Shown one piece after another: positions 1-7,496 of a DNA stretch of 24,919 bases. Each line of letters starts with the position of its first letter. Within the stretch, counting starts at the first letter, position 1. Made by a program: the position numbers and the translations under genes. Below the pieces are notes generated by a model. It ran no database searches and was not told the origin of the DNA. It worked only from the letters and a program-made list of their open reading frames with translations. This DNA comes from Sphaeroforma arctica JP610 (Eukaryota; Opisthokonta; Ichthyosporea; Ichthyophonida), in the NCBI RefSeq assembly GCF_001186125.1, contig NW_014040238.1:40615-65533 (forward strand), in the 5' to 3' direction.

Positions 1-177
1 AGTGTGTGGAGTTGCAAAGTAATATGACGGGTGAGCAGTGGTCAATGATCGATTGAAGTTAGTGAGTGTGTAAGCTCTGCGCCCCGTACAAGTACCTCAT
101 AGAGTTTGTTACTGTAAAATTAGTAATGATACGCGTCTAATTACCTAAACAGTTTTTATTTTTTAAGTATGTTCACC

Positions 178-240
178 TAATCATAGTCATAGTCATAGTC
201 ATAGTCGTAATTCTATTCCTAGTCCTAGTCCTAGACCTAG
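178..240. repeat. Hexanucleotide microsatellite (CATAGT / CCTAGT)n
   Basis: About ten imperfect copies of a six-base unit, first CATAGT then CCTAGT, run across this stretch of the upstream intron or flank. The change of unit part-way along indicates point substitution followed by further slippage. No function is implied. Confidence 0.85.
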
Positions 241-250
241 AGCATACTAT

Positions 251-281
251 GCATCAAGGGGTCTTGCATCAAGGGGTCTTG
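251..281. repeat. 15-base tandem duplication in upstream intron
   Basis: The unit CATCAAGGGGTCTTG occurs twice head to tail. It is a short recent duplication with no sign of function. Confidence 0.85.
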
Positions 282-601
282 ATAACCATATGGGTGATTT
301 GCATGTGAATCTTTCGTTCAGAGAGTCACGCTCACTCTCTCGTACCTATTGTTTCAATGCACTTTTTGCCTTGTGGCCGCGAATGAGAGGTTCGATTTCA
401 GTTACCCTCAATTGTATGCGTAAAGTTATACTACAAACATGTTCCGTATCAAACCAGACATGACATATGCGAGAAATCATCACTCTAGTCATACAATGGT
501 GTGGCTACTACAGTATTCAAGCTTAGCCTTCACCTCAGGATACACACCGAACCACCCAGTCACCAGTCAGTCACGCCTGAACTCTCCTTGCACAATTGCA
601 G

Positions 602-815
602 CGACAACCGCTACACCAACAAGTACTGGAACGACAACAAAGAGTCCGTAAACAAGGGCAAGGTGACCAATGCCCTGCGCGCGGGTGAGACAGGGACCGT
701 CGTCAGCGAAAACAATCTCAAAGGACTGACCGAAGCGCAGCAGATCGAACTGGCCATACAACTCAGTGAGAAGGAGGAGAAGTCCCGTCAGGCCAGATAT
801 GGGGGTGGTTCCCAG
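602..815 (+). CDS. Exon a: charged N-terminal segment and UIM
   Basis: This exon encodes 71 complete residues after the last base of a split codon. The first 40 are hydrophilic and rich in Asn and Lys (DNRYTNKYWNDNKES). The next part fits the ubiquitin-interacting-motif consensus exactly: hydrophobic, two residues, Ala, three residues, Ser, two residues, Glu (IELAIQLSEKE at visible residues 48-58), within a predicted helix. A UIM binds the Ile44 patch of ubiquitin. The exon ends in phase 0 at CAG before the donor gtatag. In epsins the UIMs follow the ENTH domain, so this position suits an upstream ENTH or VHS-type domain, which cannot be checked here. Confidence 0.8.
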
Positions 816-1030
816 GTATAGCCTGTGCGGTGTATGTGTGGGATGGGGTGGGGTGGGGTATTTGCGGTGCCTATAGTGGAGTGGCTGTAGAGAAGGGAGG
901 TGTTCAGTGCACGTTTGCATATCTGGGCAGTATGTACAATTATAGACACACGTACATACATGCATGCATACATGCATACATGCATACATACATACATACA
1001 TACATGCGCACTCACATACATGCATGCATG

Positions 1031-1066
<36 letters not shown>

Positions 1067-4000
1067 GCGTGTTCATGTACGACCAATATATAAACATACG
1101 CTTGTTATCAGGTCGCTACCCAGTCTTTCAACACGCCGGCGGTGTCCAACACCAACACCAACACGAGCTCTGCCAGTGGGTTCGATGCGAACAACCCGTT
1201 TAACGACAACGGTGGTACGTCGTCGAATGCAAACGCTACTGCCGGCATGAGTGTCTATGATCGACAGAAGGCGTTGGAAGAGTCCATTGGAGAAGCGGGA
1301 ATCCAAAAGATGATAGCGAAGGAGCAGGACTTGTCGGAGTTGGAGCAGGTGCGCATGCGTGTTGTGTGTGGAGATGCGTGCATAGTTTGATAGGTGTATA
1401 TGTATAAGAGTGTGTTCGCATGCATGCACGGGTGGAGATGGCGTGTTGTGTGTGGAGATGGCGTGTTGTGTGTGGAAATGCGTGCATAGTCTGATCGGTG
1501 TATATGTATAAAAGTGTGTTTGTACAAGAGTGTCTTCGATTTGAGGTATATGTATGTGAGTTTCTTCGGTTTGTTCGGTGTATATGTAAAAGCGCGTGTG
1601 TGTGTGTAAGCGTTTATATGTGTACAGGCGACTCTGTGTATTTTAATACACATTTTGGGAGAGTTAATCAGGGACGAAGGAATCTAACACGTGGGCGTGT
1701 GTACAAAAGTGCGTGTGTGCAAAACAACATTTAGTGTATTAGGAAGTGTATGTTTGATCGTGTACATTTCTGTGGGTGTGTATTCGTATGGGCGCGCGCG
1801 TGTGTGTGTGTGTGTGTGTGTTTTTTTTTTTGACACATGGGCTTCATCTGCGCACTTCAGTTAGATACAATAGCGTCTCAACAATACTCCGTTAAACGTA
1901 ATCCCTAAGCTCATGCAATAGCTTCATGATCGGACATGCTTTAAGTACATTACCACTCCAGCCTGTGTCTGGCCGGTGTAGGATTTTAAGGGTTTTAAAG
2001 TTTTCAACCCCAGGCATTGAAACATTACTGACCGAGTACTGGCAGTGGATGGTAGAGCCTCATATAGGCTATGCAATAACCAACCAACCAACTGTGTCTC
2101 TACGTGCCCTCTCACACTCAGTGCTTCAAAGGGGACGGTAATAAGCGGTCCATGCGACAGCACGGCTTTAAAGACCTGCACACTCTGTGGGGCGCAGGAG
2201 ATTGTGCTGTGCTCGTGTGCTTGTGCATACGCATGCTGCTGAACAACCAGCTGGCGTTCAAGGATGTGACAGCCACCTTTGGTCATAAGGTATGTATGTA
2301 TAGTGGTATCTCATATATATATATGAGACCTTTCCGTTGTGAGGAAACGCCATCCAATCAACCCAAATCAAAATGTCATAGGGATCACTCGGCCACCCAA
2401 CCCTGTGTTGTATCTCTACTCTTCAGTCGGTCATGTAGATAATCTCATTGGGAGTCGTTGATATGGCTTCCTTTTATATACACATATTTTTCATACATCA
2501 CAGGCGGTGAATGTTTCTGCGGAACGCCGAAGTCTGCTGCAGTACCTGTACGACAATGCAGTATCCGTGCCCAAGCTTAAAGAACCACTTCTGATGGAAG
2601 CCCAGTGTCAGGTAAGCGGCAACGTATACGTGTGCGAACAAATAGGTCTATAAATGAGCGTATGGACACACAAAATCCCCATTCCTTGTGTACGGAATAA
2701 ACCAGCACGTTGCAGTGGCCGTACTGTATATGAGCCGTTAGTATGCCAGCGGGTTTCAGTCAGTTGAATGGTGTCTGTGCTTGTACATGACTTCTATGCT
2801 TGGCACAAACCTTATTGCCAATACTCTCCTTCTCCAGTGCGCGCACTGGTACAGTATGGATCCGATAGAGCGGGTACAGCAGCACATTACCAAGTTTGTC
2901 CAACGAGGGGTGTATTACCTGGATACCTTTGAGATGGCTGCCAATCCCGTTAGATGCTATTCCCATACCCTATACTCCACACTCTATGCTCTATACTCTA
3001 TACTAAACCCTATACCATATACCCTACACCCTACACCCTACACCCTACACCCACACTCTGATGTCATGACTTCTTAAAATGCTCACTCTCCACACAGTTT
3101 GCGGACTCGTACAACATGAACCCGGTAGAACTGATCCAGAAGCATATCACTAAGATGTCCAACGAGGGTGTGTACCTGGGTATCACAGAGATGGGCGCCG
3201 GTCCCTATCGCGACAACTATGTGCTCGTGTTTGTGCGGGAGAAGCCCGCGGGCCTGGGGGGTGGCCTGGATGTGAGCGGTTTGGTAGCACCCCCAAACGC
3301 TACAAAGGTCTTCTACACCCTCTTCCACGATTCGGGACACTTTGATCTGCTGGAGGCAAATCCGGTAGGGCTGTGAATGGCTCGGCGTGTGTAGTGCGTC
3401 GTGGGTGGTTGGTGTAGTGTAGTGTGTCGTTTGGATACGGTATAGTGACTGGTTGCTCAGCCAAAACGCACCCAACCAGAGCATAACATTCCAACCTGTC
3501 CGGTGTTTTTTTTACCCAGGTCGCCTTCTTGTACTGACGCTGCTGAAGTGTTAGTAATAGACTGGTGGCACAGCTGTCTGCGTTAAGTCCCCAGGCCATT
3601 GTCCTGGATACTTCATAAGCCCAAAGACGCATAAACATACTGTCAACTCGTGTGTCGTACGGCTCGAGCTACACATACAGTCTCATATTAACAAGTCTGC
3701 AGATATCTATAAACTGCTCAAATGATCATATCTTCCGCACAGGGCCAACCAGGCGACTCGTCGATCTTTGCGGGTGCGCCGGCGGCGCTCCGAAGTGACC
3801 TGGAAACCCTGCTGCAAAGTTTTAGGTAATTGTTGCGATGTATTGCTTGTCGTATCTTGACACAACCTTGTTCCCACTGCCTGGTCAGTGGCTCAGCGGA
3901 GACACAGAACATGTATACACTACCTATCAGCGACTTTTAGGGGTTTAGAGTTTAGTGTTCAGATGCGGGTGTAAGATGTGTGGCAGTGGTGGTGTTTGCT

Positions 4001-7000
4001 ATCACAGACGTCTGTGACTATGTAGGTGTTGGAAAGTGGATTAGAGCTGCTCACGCCAACTCCGCCCACATACACCAGAGCTTAAGTATTGACTCCTACA
4101 GTTATTAGTTAAACCAGTTGGCGTGAAGAGCACAATCCGGTAGTGGTGTAGGTATTTCACCAGTATAAGTTTAAGGTGGAATGGTTTGTGTGTGTGTGTC
4201 TGACTGCGCGTTTGCCTAACCATGTGTATCGCCAACATGTGATCGTCTCTTTTAGGGTTTAGGATTTAGGGGTTTTAGAAGCCAGTTGGTGTGAAGGGCA
4301 CAAGCCGGCAGTTTTGTATGTACTACATCAGGGTGTTAAGGTTAAGGGGGAATAGTTCGTGTGTGTCGGACTGAGAGTTTATTTAACCAGTATCGTCTCT
4401 ATATATAAATGTCAAATATGACTCAGTGACCCTATACTTATAGCCCTGCTGTATCTGTATGTACATAGCCTGTAGCGGTTTGTCGGCTAAATATTGTACT
4501 TTATCACTAACGGAGATGCTCAAGGACGCATAGGCAGTTCGCGTTCGAAACAGTCAAACTGACAAGTAATTCTGTTTTAAATATTATTGTGTTCAAATTA
4601 CATTGTGTACTCTAACTGTAGCACGTGACTGTCGATACGAAGTGGTTCCAGCACGTACCCAGCACAATGGGGTTTTAGGGTTTTAGGGTTAGTGCTCAGG
4701 GTTTTATAGCAACTTAACTAACCGGTGGTGTCAATACATGTAGGGACCAATCGAGACGGCCGTCAGCTGCAAATCAACTGTCCCAAACTCCCAGCCAAGG
4801 ACAGATCCAGTCACAAACGCTGTCCAATCCGAGCTCCATATCTTCGCACAAGGAGGAGCTGAGGAAAGCGTCGCTGGTAGGGAGCGGCAAGCCAGGTTAG
4901 TGTGTGTTGTGAGCCGAATAGCGTATATGTGAGTTCTTTTGGGTCGGGTATCCTTGCCTGTGTGACTTTGTTGCGTGTGTCTGTGTGTAGGGTGTGTATT
5001 CTTGTGTATATTTCTTGTTATATATACACTTCATTCCGTTCATACTTCTACCGATACTTGCTATCGGAAAGAAAGAAAAACATCTCACCTCTCTGCTCAG
5101 TACCACTCACAAAAGTTCTGCAAATCGGATTCATTTCGTAGTTTGTGTGTTGCTCATATACCTGTCGATGGCTAAGACCAACTAAACCAAATTCACGAAC
5201 GTAGACGATCTCTGGAACGCCCATGCGGGTCTGTTCCAGTCGAGTGCTGCCAGTACACCCAGCCAGCCGCTCAATAGTATGCCCGCGTCATCACATAGCC
5301 CACAACAGCAGATGCCATCGCAGAGCAACAATGCGTATGGGGCACCGCCGCAATCACAGAGCGGGAACATGCTCGTCCCAGAGGTATGTCAACGGATTTA
5401 AACCCTAAACTTTAAACCCAACTATGATTTATATATTCTCACAATTTTTACGGAGTTTTAAGGTCTAAAAATATCGCGTGGTCTTGGTGGTATCAGGGAT
5501 TAGATTAGCTGTAGATATGTATCTGTGCTAGTGTTGGTGCTTGGATATTCCGTCCGCTCTTATGGATCAGAGGTTTACTGCGAAAAATCGGCATGTACAT
5601 GTGCGTTATTGAGATGTCTGTGAAAGGGTTGTAGGGGGCACAGACACTTATTAATATAAGTTTCATGTCGTATTCTGCGCGGTTGTTTGTTGATTGTTTT
5701 AGTGATCTTTTGAGTGAGTTTATCTTTCCTTCTATTTTTTATTTACGATAAGCTGTAACGTTATGATTGACTTGTATCCAAATACCTTTCGGTGTGTCAC
5801 TATTAAATGTTAAATTCTTTTTTGAAAACTTGTGTTGTAGAATGAATTTGATTAAACTTTAGATGAACATGTATAATTGCAGATTTTAAGTTTGTTTACA
5901 ACATTTCTATATAAGAGTTTTGATAATATATTCGATTGAGCCCTTGTCATAGTCAGTTTATCGACAGCTGCGGGACTTACATTTACTTCTCGTCACTTTC
6001 AGGGAGCACAACCCAGCTACAATGCGGATGCGGAACGCGAGATGAAGCTGAAACGCTTGCAGAACCAGCTACAAGGTATGAGTCTCAGTGGCCAGAACCG
6101 GTACGGCAATAGTATGGGGGGTATGCAGCAGCAGCCTATAGGGGGTGGCTACGGTGGTATGGGCATGGGCATGGGCATGCAACCTCATCGGATGGGAATG
6201 CAACAGCCACAGATGGGAATGGGTGTCCAACAACCGTATATGGGCATGCCACCCCAGCAGCAGTTAGTGATTGGCTCCGGCGGTATGCAGCAGCAAGGTA
6301 TAGTGTTCGTGGTTGTGGGACTGTTTGATCGCACGAGAAGTATTTAGTGAATGTGTGTCGGGTATAGAAAAGCAGTGTATGGGTTTTTTTGTGTCCGTTG
6401 CAATCACTGTAGTCTGGAGGTGGAGTTCCTGTATAACATAATGCCACCGTGAGTGTTTTTTTGTGGCGCTATGTGTCGTCGGCAAGAAGTCCATATTATA
6501 TGTAGTACGATGGTGTGTTCGTATATATGTTAAGGTATTGCTTATACCGTAGGGGTTATTCAATTAGACATGTGTATCAAAATACCTCAAAATTTCTCAG
6601 GAACATATTCCTTGATGATCAATCAAGAATATCGTCAGAGCAAGTGTTCAGATCTTTGACAACACAAACAACATCGGCTACTATTATTTCGTGTGAGTAT
6701 GCCTTTATTGAGTGCAATGTTCGGTACTTATCCTGTTGTGTTCTCAAGTGACTGGCACGTGGCTGCGTGCGGCATAGTGTAGGCGCCATGACTGTACCAT
6801 TTCGATACGTGAGGTATTCAGCGACATCTCACTGTTTCACTGGGACTGTTCTTAAAATTTCCAGTGTCTTACGAATAAACCAATAACAGGTTTTAATGAT
6901 CGTGCGGTACAATTCGGCTCTCTTGTACGCGCAAGTAAAGGTGCGCTATGTATATCCGTTTCATATAAGTATCGAGCGCCATTGCAATGGAAGCCGCTGC

Positions 7001-7435
7001 ACAGTGCACAGCACCCGAAGTCATTTTCGACTTGCTGCTTTGCTTCTAGTACAGATTGAAAATTTGTTGCATCTATTCACTCGAATTCACAGGTGGCTAT
7101 AACCAGATGGGAGGTGGACAGCAACAGCAAATGTATGGCCAACAACAGCAAGGACAAGGTTACCAGCAACAGGTCAGTACTTCCACACACAAAAAAATTG
7201 TCTGTGATTTTTTAAGTTGAGGGAAGGTGTTTTCCTTACACTCTTGATAAAGTATACGCACTCTCCTGAAGTATTTATCGCATGTATTGTGGTGCAGAAC
7301 CATATTATGCTACGGAAATGTTCGTAGTGACTCAAGTTCTATTTTGGATGCGCTTGGTAAATCCAGAAACCAGTATCCCTTCTCTCAATATTTACATTTG
7401 TTTTATTGCAGGTTGGCAAGAATCCGTTTTATTAG
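602..7435 (+). CDS. Endocytic-adaptor-like protein with UIM, NPF motifs and a central OTU-like cysteine protease domain (5' partial, spliced)
   Basis: Exons: 602-815, 1112-1348, 2122-2289, 2504-2611, 3098-3364, 3743-3825, 4744-4895, 5205-5383, 6003-6297, 7093-7172, 7412-7435. All introns are GT-AG and all junction phases agree (0,0,0,0,0,2,1,0,1,0), giving 601 visible residues ending at TAG. Residue numbers start at the first complete codon. UIM 45-58 (Ile-x-x-Ala-x-x-x-Ser-x-x-Glu); NPF 99-101; OTU-like region about 151-327 with candidate Cys178 and His323; Asp-Asp-Leu-Trp 410-413; Gly/Met/Gln-rich tail 470-594; C-terminal NPF 598-600. UIM and NPF motifs are hallmarks of epsin-type adaptors, which bind ubiquitinated cargo and EH-domain proteins at the plasma membrane. 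An N-terminal ENTH/ANTH domain would be expected upstream, but it is outside the window. The inferred role is a cytosolic endocytic adaptor that may also cleave ubiquitin. The gene structure is well supported; the protease call is moderate. Confidence 0.8.
943..1068. repeat. Compound microsatellite (ACAT/CATG)n-(TA)n in intron
   Basis: The intron between exons a and b contains about 80 bases of CATA/CATG tetranucleotide repeats, a short interruption, and then about 35 bases of alternating TA. It lies roughly 45 bases before the next splice acceptor. Alternating TA and CATG tracts can form cruciforms or slip, so the length is likely polymorphic. Confidence 0.9.
1112..1348 (+). CDS. Exon b: NPF motif and second, degenerate UIM-like helix
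   Basis: This exon gives 79 residues, phase 0 at both ends. It begins with a low-complexity Asn/Thr/Ser segment, then an Asn-Pro-Phe motif in the context ANNPFNDN (visible residues 97-104), the classic ligand of EH domains such as those of Eps15 and intersectin. Residues 117-149 are strongly helical and charged. The part KALEESIGE keeps the Ala-x3-Ser-x2-Glu core of a UIM but has Arg where a hydrophobic residue is expected, so it may be a degenerate second UIM or just a linker helix. The acceptor is ttatcag at 1105-1111. Its downstream neighbour is the start of the OTU-like domain. Confidence 0.78.
1354..1521. repeat. Nested minisatellite in intron, unit GTGGAGATGGCGTGTTGTGT
   Basis: A block of about 60 bases (1354-1411: tgcgtgttgtgtgtggagatg through gtgtatatgtataagag) is repeated at 1459-1521 with a few substitutions. 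Between the copies a shorter 19-20-base unit with the core GTGGAGATGGCGTGTTGTGT is itself repeated in tandem. It starts just after the donor of exon b. Confidence 0.8.
1792..1831. repeat. (GC)n(GT)n microsatellite followed by an 11-T run
   Basis: Alternating GC passes into about eleven GT units and then T11 inside the intron between exons b and c. Alternating purine-pyrimidine tracts of this kind can adopt Z-DNA. No coding sequence is seen between 1522 and 2121. Confidence 0.9.
2122..2289 (+). CDS. Exon c: start of OTU-like domain with candidate catalytic Cys
   Basis: This exon gives 56 residues, phase 0 at both ends, with acceptor cacactcag. It carries two motifs of interest: Gly-Asp-Gly-Asn at visible residues 154-157, and Trp-Gly-Ala-Gly-Asp-Cys at 173-178 followed by a hydrophobic helix (AVLVCLCIRMLLNN). 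In OTU-type deubiquitinases the nucleophile sits in an Asp-Gly-(Asp/Asn)-Cys loop at the start of a helix, so Cys178 is the better candidate. The earlier GDGN lacks a following Cys (Lys158). The assignment rests on motif context and the downstream His, not on a computed alignment. Confidence 0.7.
2504..2611 (+). CDS. Exon d: helical segment of the OTU-like domain
   Basis: This exon gives 36 residues, phase 0 at both ends, bounded by an acceptor after a T-rich tract (tacatcacag) and a good donor (ggtaagcg). It encodes an amphipathic helical stretch (AVNVSAERRSLLQYLYDNAV) that would lie between the Cys-containing helix and the segment before the His. Alone it has no recognisable motif; its place in the gene rests on frame continuity. 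Confidence 0.72.
2838..2948 (+). pseudogene. Duplicated exon copy: alternative (cassette) exon or decayed duplicate
   Basis: These 111 bases are open, a multiple of three, preceded by a pyrimidine-rich acceptor (ctccttctccag) and followed by gttaga, a donor like the gttagt used after exon g. The 37 residues align with the first 36 of exon e with one extra Tyr: about 18 identities, including Tyr-x-Met-x-Pro-x-Glu, His-Ile-Thr-Lys and Gly-Val. Homology stops at the candidate donor. Both ends are phase 0, so the exon could be included beside exon e, or used in its place by splicing directly to exon f. The latter would remove the candidate catalytic His. Retained splice sites and frame argue for use; the divergence also allows a relic. 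Confidence 0.6.
2966..3056. repeat. Degenerate telomere-like repeat (CCCTATA / CCCTACA)n in intron
   Basis: About a dozen imperfect heptamers of the CCCTAAA/CCCTATA/CCCTACA type follow immediately after the duplicated exon copy. The G-rich strand reads TGTAGGG/TATAGGG. Similar short blocks occur in other introns of the same gene. Confidence 0.75.
3098..3364 (+). CDS. Exon e: C-terminal half of OTU-like domain with candidate catalytic His
   Basis: This exon gives 89 residues, phase 0 at both ends. It contains helix PVELIQKHITKM, the segment NEGVYLGITEMGAGPYRDN followed by a beta strand YVLVFV, and the end motif FYTLFHDSGHFDLL. In OTU proteases a Gly-x-Trp-Gly-Gly-x-x-Glu segment precedes a strand, and the catalytic His sits in a His-(Tyr/Phe)-(Asn/Asp) motif at the end of a strand. 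Val-Tyr-Leu-Gly-x-x-Glu and Gly-His-Phe-Asp match these positions. Cys178 to His323 is 145 residues, slightly longer than in compact OTU domains. The donor used (gtaggg after CCG) is weak: reading through adds only three residues before a stop. Read-through would give a short isoform lacking the NPF tail. Confidence 0.72.
3743..3825 (+). CDS. Exon f: linker after the OTU-like domain
   Basis: 83 bases, entering in phase 0 and leaving in phase 2 (...TTT AG|gtaatt). It encodes a Gly/Ala/Ser-rich start (GQPGDSSIFAGAPAA) and then a short helix LRSDLETLLQSF. The split codon is completed as Arg by the first base of exon g, and this phase match is the main support. The short helix could be a peptide motif for clathrin-coat proteins, but I cannot name one. 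Confidence 0.65.
3935..3960. repeat. Telomere-like TTTAGGG block in intron
   Basis: The sequence tttaggggtttagagtttag holds about three degenerate TTTAGGG units. Related blocks lie at about 4252-4278 and 4668-4704 in the same intron, at 5398-5420 just after the donor of exon h, and at 8081-8094 downstream of the gene. Confidence 0.6.
4044..4140. repeat. Imperfect inverted repeat in intron
   Basis: The arm around 4044-4066 (gagctgctcacgccaactcc) is nearly the reverse complement of the arm around 4113-4140 (ccagttggcgtgaagagcac): the core TTGGCGTGA plus GAGC is shared. The spacer is about 50 bases. The arrangement could be the remnant of a small inverted-repeat transposon or a hairpin in the pre-mRNA. 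Confidence 0.55.
4107..4402. repeat. Direct duplication of about 130-150 bases in intron
   Basis: The segment from about 4107 to 4250 is repeated at about 4271 to 4402 with roughly a quarter of positions changed. Shared anchors in order are CCAGTTGG.GTGAAG.GCACAA.CCGG, then AAGG.GGAAT.GTT.GTGTGTGT, and finally ATCGTCTCT. A telomere-like block (gggtttaggatttagggg) sits between the copies. Confidence 0.65.
4668..4704. repeat. Telomere-like TTTTAGGG tandem block in intron
   Basis: ggggttttagggttttaggg followed by ttagtgctcagggtttta gives four to five degenerate copies of TTTTAGGG/TTAGGG, about 40 bases before the acceptor of exon g. Confidence 0.7.
4744..4895 (+). CDS. Exon g: Ser/Gln-rich linker
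   Basis: 152 bases, entering in phase 2 and leaving in phase 1. The first base completes Arg and the next 50 codons encode a disordered, Ser/Gln/Asn-rich segment (SRRPSAANQLSQTPSQGQIQ) followed by a short charged helix (SSHKEELRKASLVG). The donor is gttagtg. Such linkers are typical of clathrin-adaptor tails, which display short peptide motifs. No membrane segment or catalytic motif is present. Confidence 0.7.
5205..5383 (+). CDS. Exon h: Asp-Asp-Leu-Trp motif and Ser/Pro/Gln-rich linker
   Basis: 179 bases, entering in phase 1 (completing Asp) and leaving in phase 0. It starts with DDLWNAHAGLFQ at visible residues 410-421. An acidic-Leu-Trp sequence resembles the DPW/DLW-type peptides that adaptor proteins use to contact the AP-2 appendage or clathrin; this is a similarity, not proof. 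The remainder is a disordered Ser/Pro/Gln stretch (MPASSHSPQQQMPSQ). The exon is clearly richer in G+C than its flanking introns, consistent with coding. Confidence 0.72.
5384..6002 (+). other. Intron between exons h and i, no other content seen
   Basis: 619 AT-rich bases with a telomere-like start (aaccctaaactttaaaccc at about 5401) and nothing else recognisable. The acceptor is cgtcactttcag. Confidence 0.6.
6003..6297 (+). CDS. Exon i: charged helix and Gly/Met/Gln-rich repeats
   Basis: 295 bases, entering in phase 0 and leaving in phase 1. A short charged helix (NADAEREMKLKRLQNQLQGM) is followed by a low-complexity region with repeated Gly-Met and Met-Gly-Met-Gln-Gln-Pro units. Prion-like Gly/Met/Gln tails of this sort occur in endocytic adaptors and can promote condensation. 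The repeat is compositional and encoded with mixed codons, so it is not a simple DNA slippage product throughout, although ggtatgggcatgggcatgggcatgc is locally tandem. Confidence 0.78.
6298..7092 (+). other. Intron between exons i and j, no other content seen
   Basis: 795 AT-rich bases. Short open frames occur but none has recognisable protein features or sensible splice junctions. The acceptor is cgaattcacag. Confidence 0.6.
7093..7172 (+). CDS. Exon j: Gln/Gly/Tyr-rich segment
   Basis: 80 bases, entering in phase 1 (completing Gly) and leaving in phase 0 at CAG before gtcagt. It encodes a Gln/Gly/Tyr/Met tract (YNQMGGGQQQQMYGQQQQGQ) that continues the compositional bias of exon i exactly, which supports the junction. 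Confidence 0.75.
7412..7435 (+). CDS. Exon k: terminal micro-exon with C-terminal NPF
   Basis: The last exon is eight codons including the stop: Val-Gly-Lys-Asn-Pro-Phe-Tyr, then TAG. The acceptor is strong (tgttttattgcag). The NPF at the extreme C-terminus would bind EH domains, as NPF motifs of epsins do. It is too short to stand out alone; its support is the phase-0 junction and a second NPF in an adaptor-like protein. Confidence 0.75.
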   Translation, partial: VGKNPFY

Positions 7436-7490
7436 CTCATGAACAATACATGAACTGGTTGGCAGGGTCATGTCCTTGCAGTTCAGTTGA

Positions 7491-7496
7491 AATAAA
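7491..7496 (+). promoter_or_regulatory. Candidate polyadenylation signal AATAAA
   Basis: A canonical AATAAA lies 56 bases after the stop codon of the spliced gene, followed by TA-rich sequence. Position and sequence suit 3' end formation of this transcript. Confidence 0.55.

Larger units (their letters stand above)
1..601 (+). other. Upstream intron (or 5' flank) of the UIM/OTU-like/NPF gene
   Basis: No exon can be supported here. The stretch ends in a pyrimidine-containing acceptor (CTCTCCTTGCACAATTGCAG) just before the first recognisable coding exon. That exon begins with the last base of a split codon, so at least one more upstream exon must exist. A GT-type donor-like site (gggtgagc) lies near base 30, but I see no convincing coding sequence before it. 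The stretch also contains a simple hexamer array and a 15-base tandem duplication, listed separately. Confidence 0.6.

Noticed and set aside
178-281. Short repeats near the left edge as a CRISPR-like array
   Set aside because: Units are directly adjacent with no spacers, and the DNA is eukaryotic.
567-1097. 176-codon minus-strand open frame
   Set aside because: Its middle is the translated CATA/TA microsatellite and its start overlaps exon a antisense; it is a shadow.
2670-2820. Extension of the duplicated exon copy to the left as more coding sequence
   Set aside because: The frame is open for a while, but similarity to exon e begins only after the acceptor at 2837.
3083-3638. Minus-strand open frames of 133 and 112 codons antisense to exon e
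   Set aside because: They mirror a well-supported coding exon and have no motif of their own.
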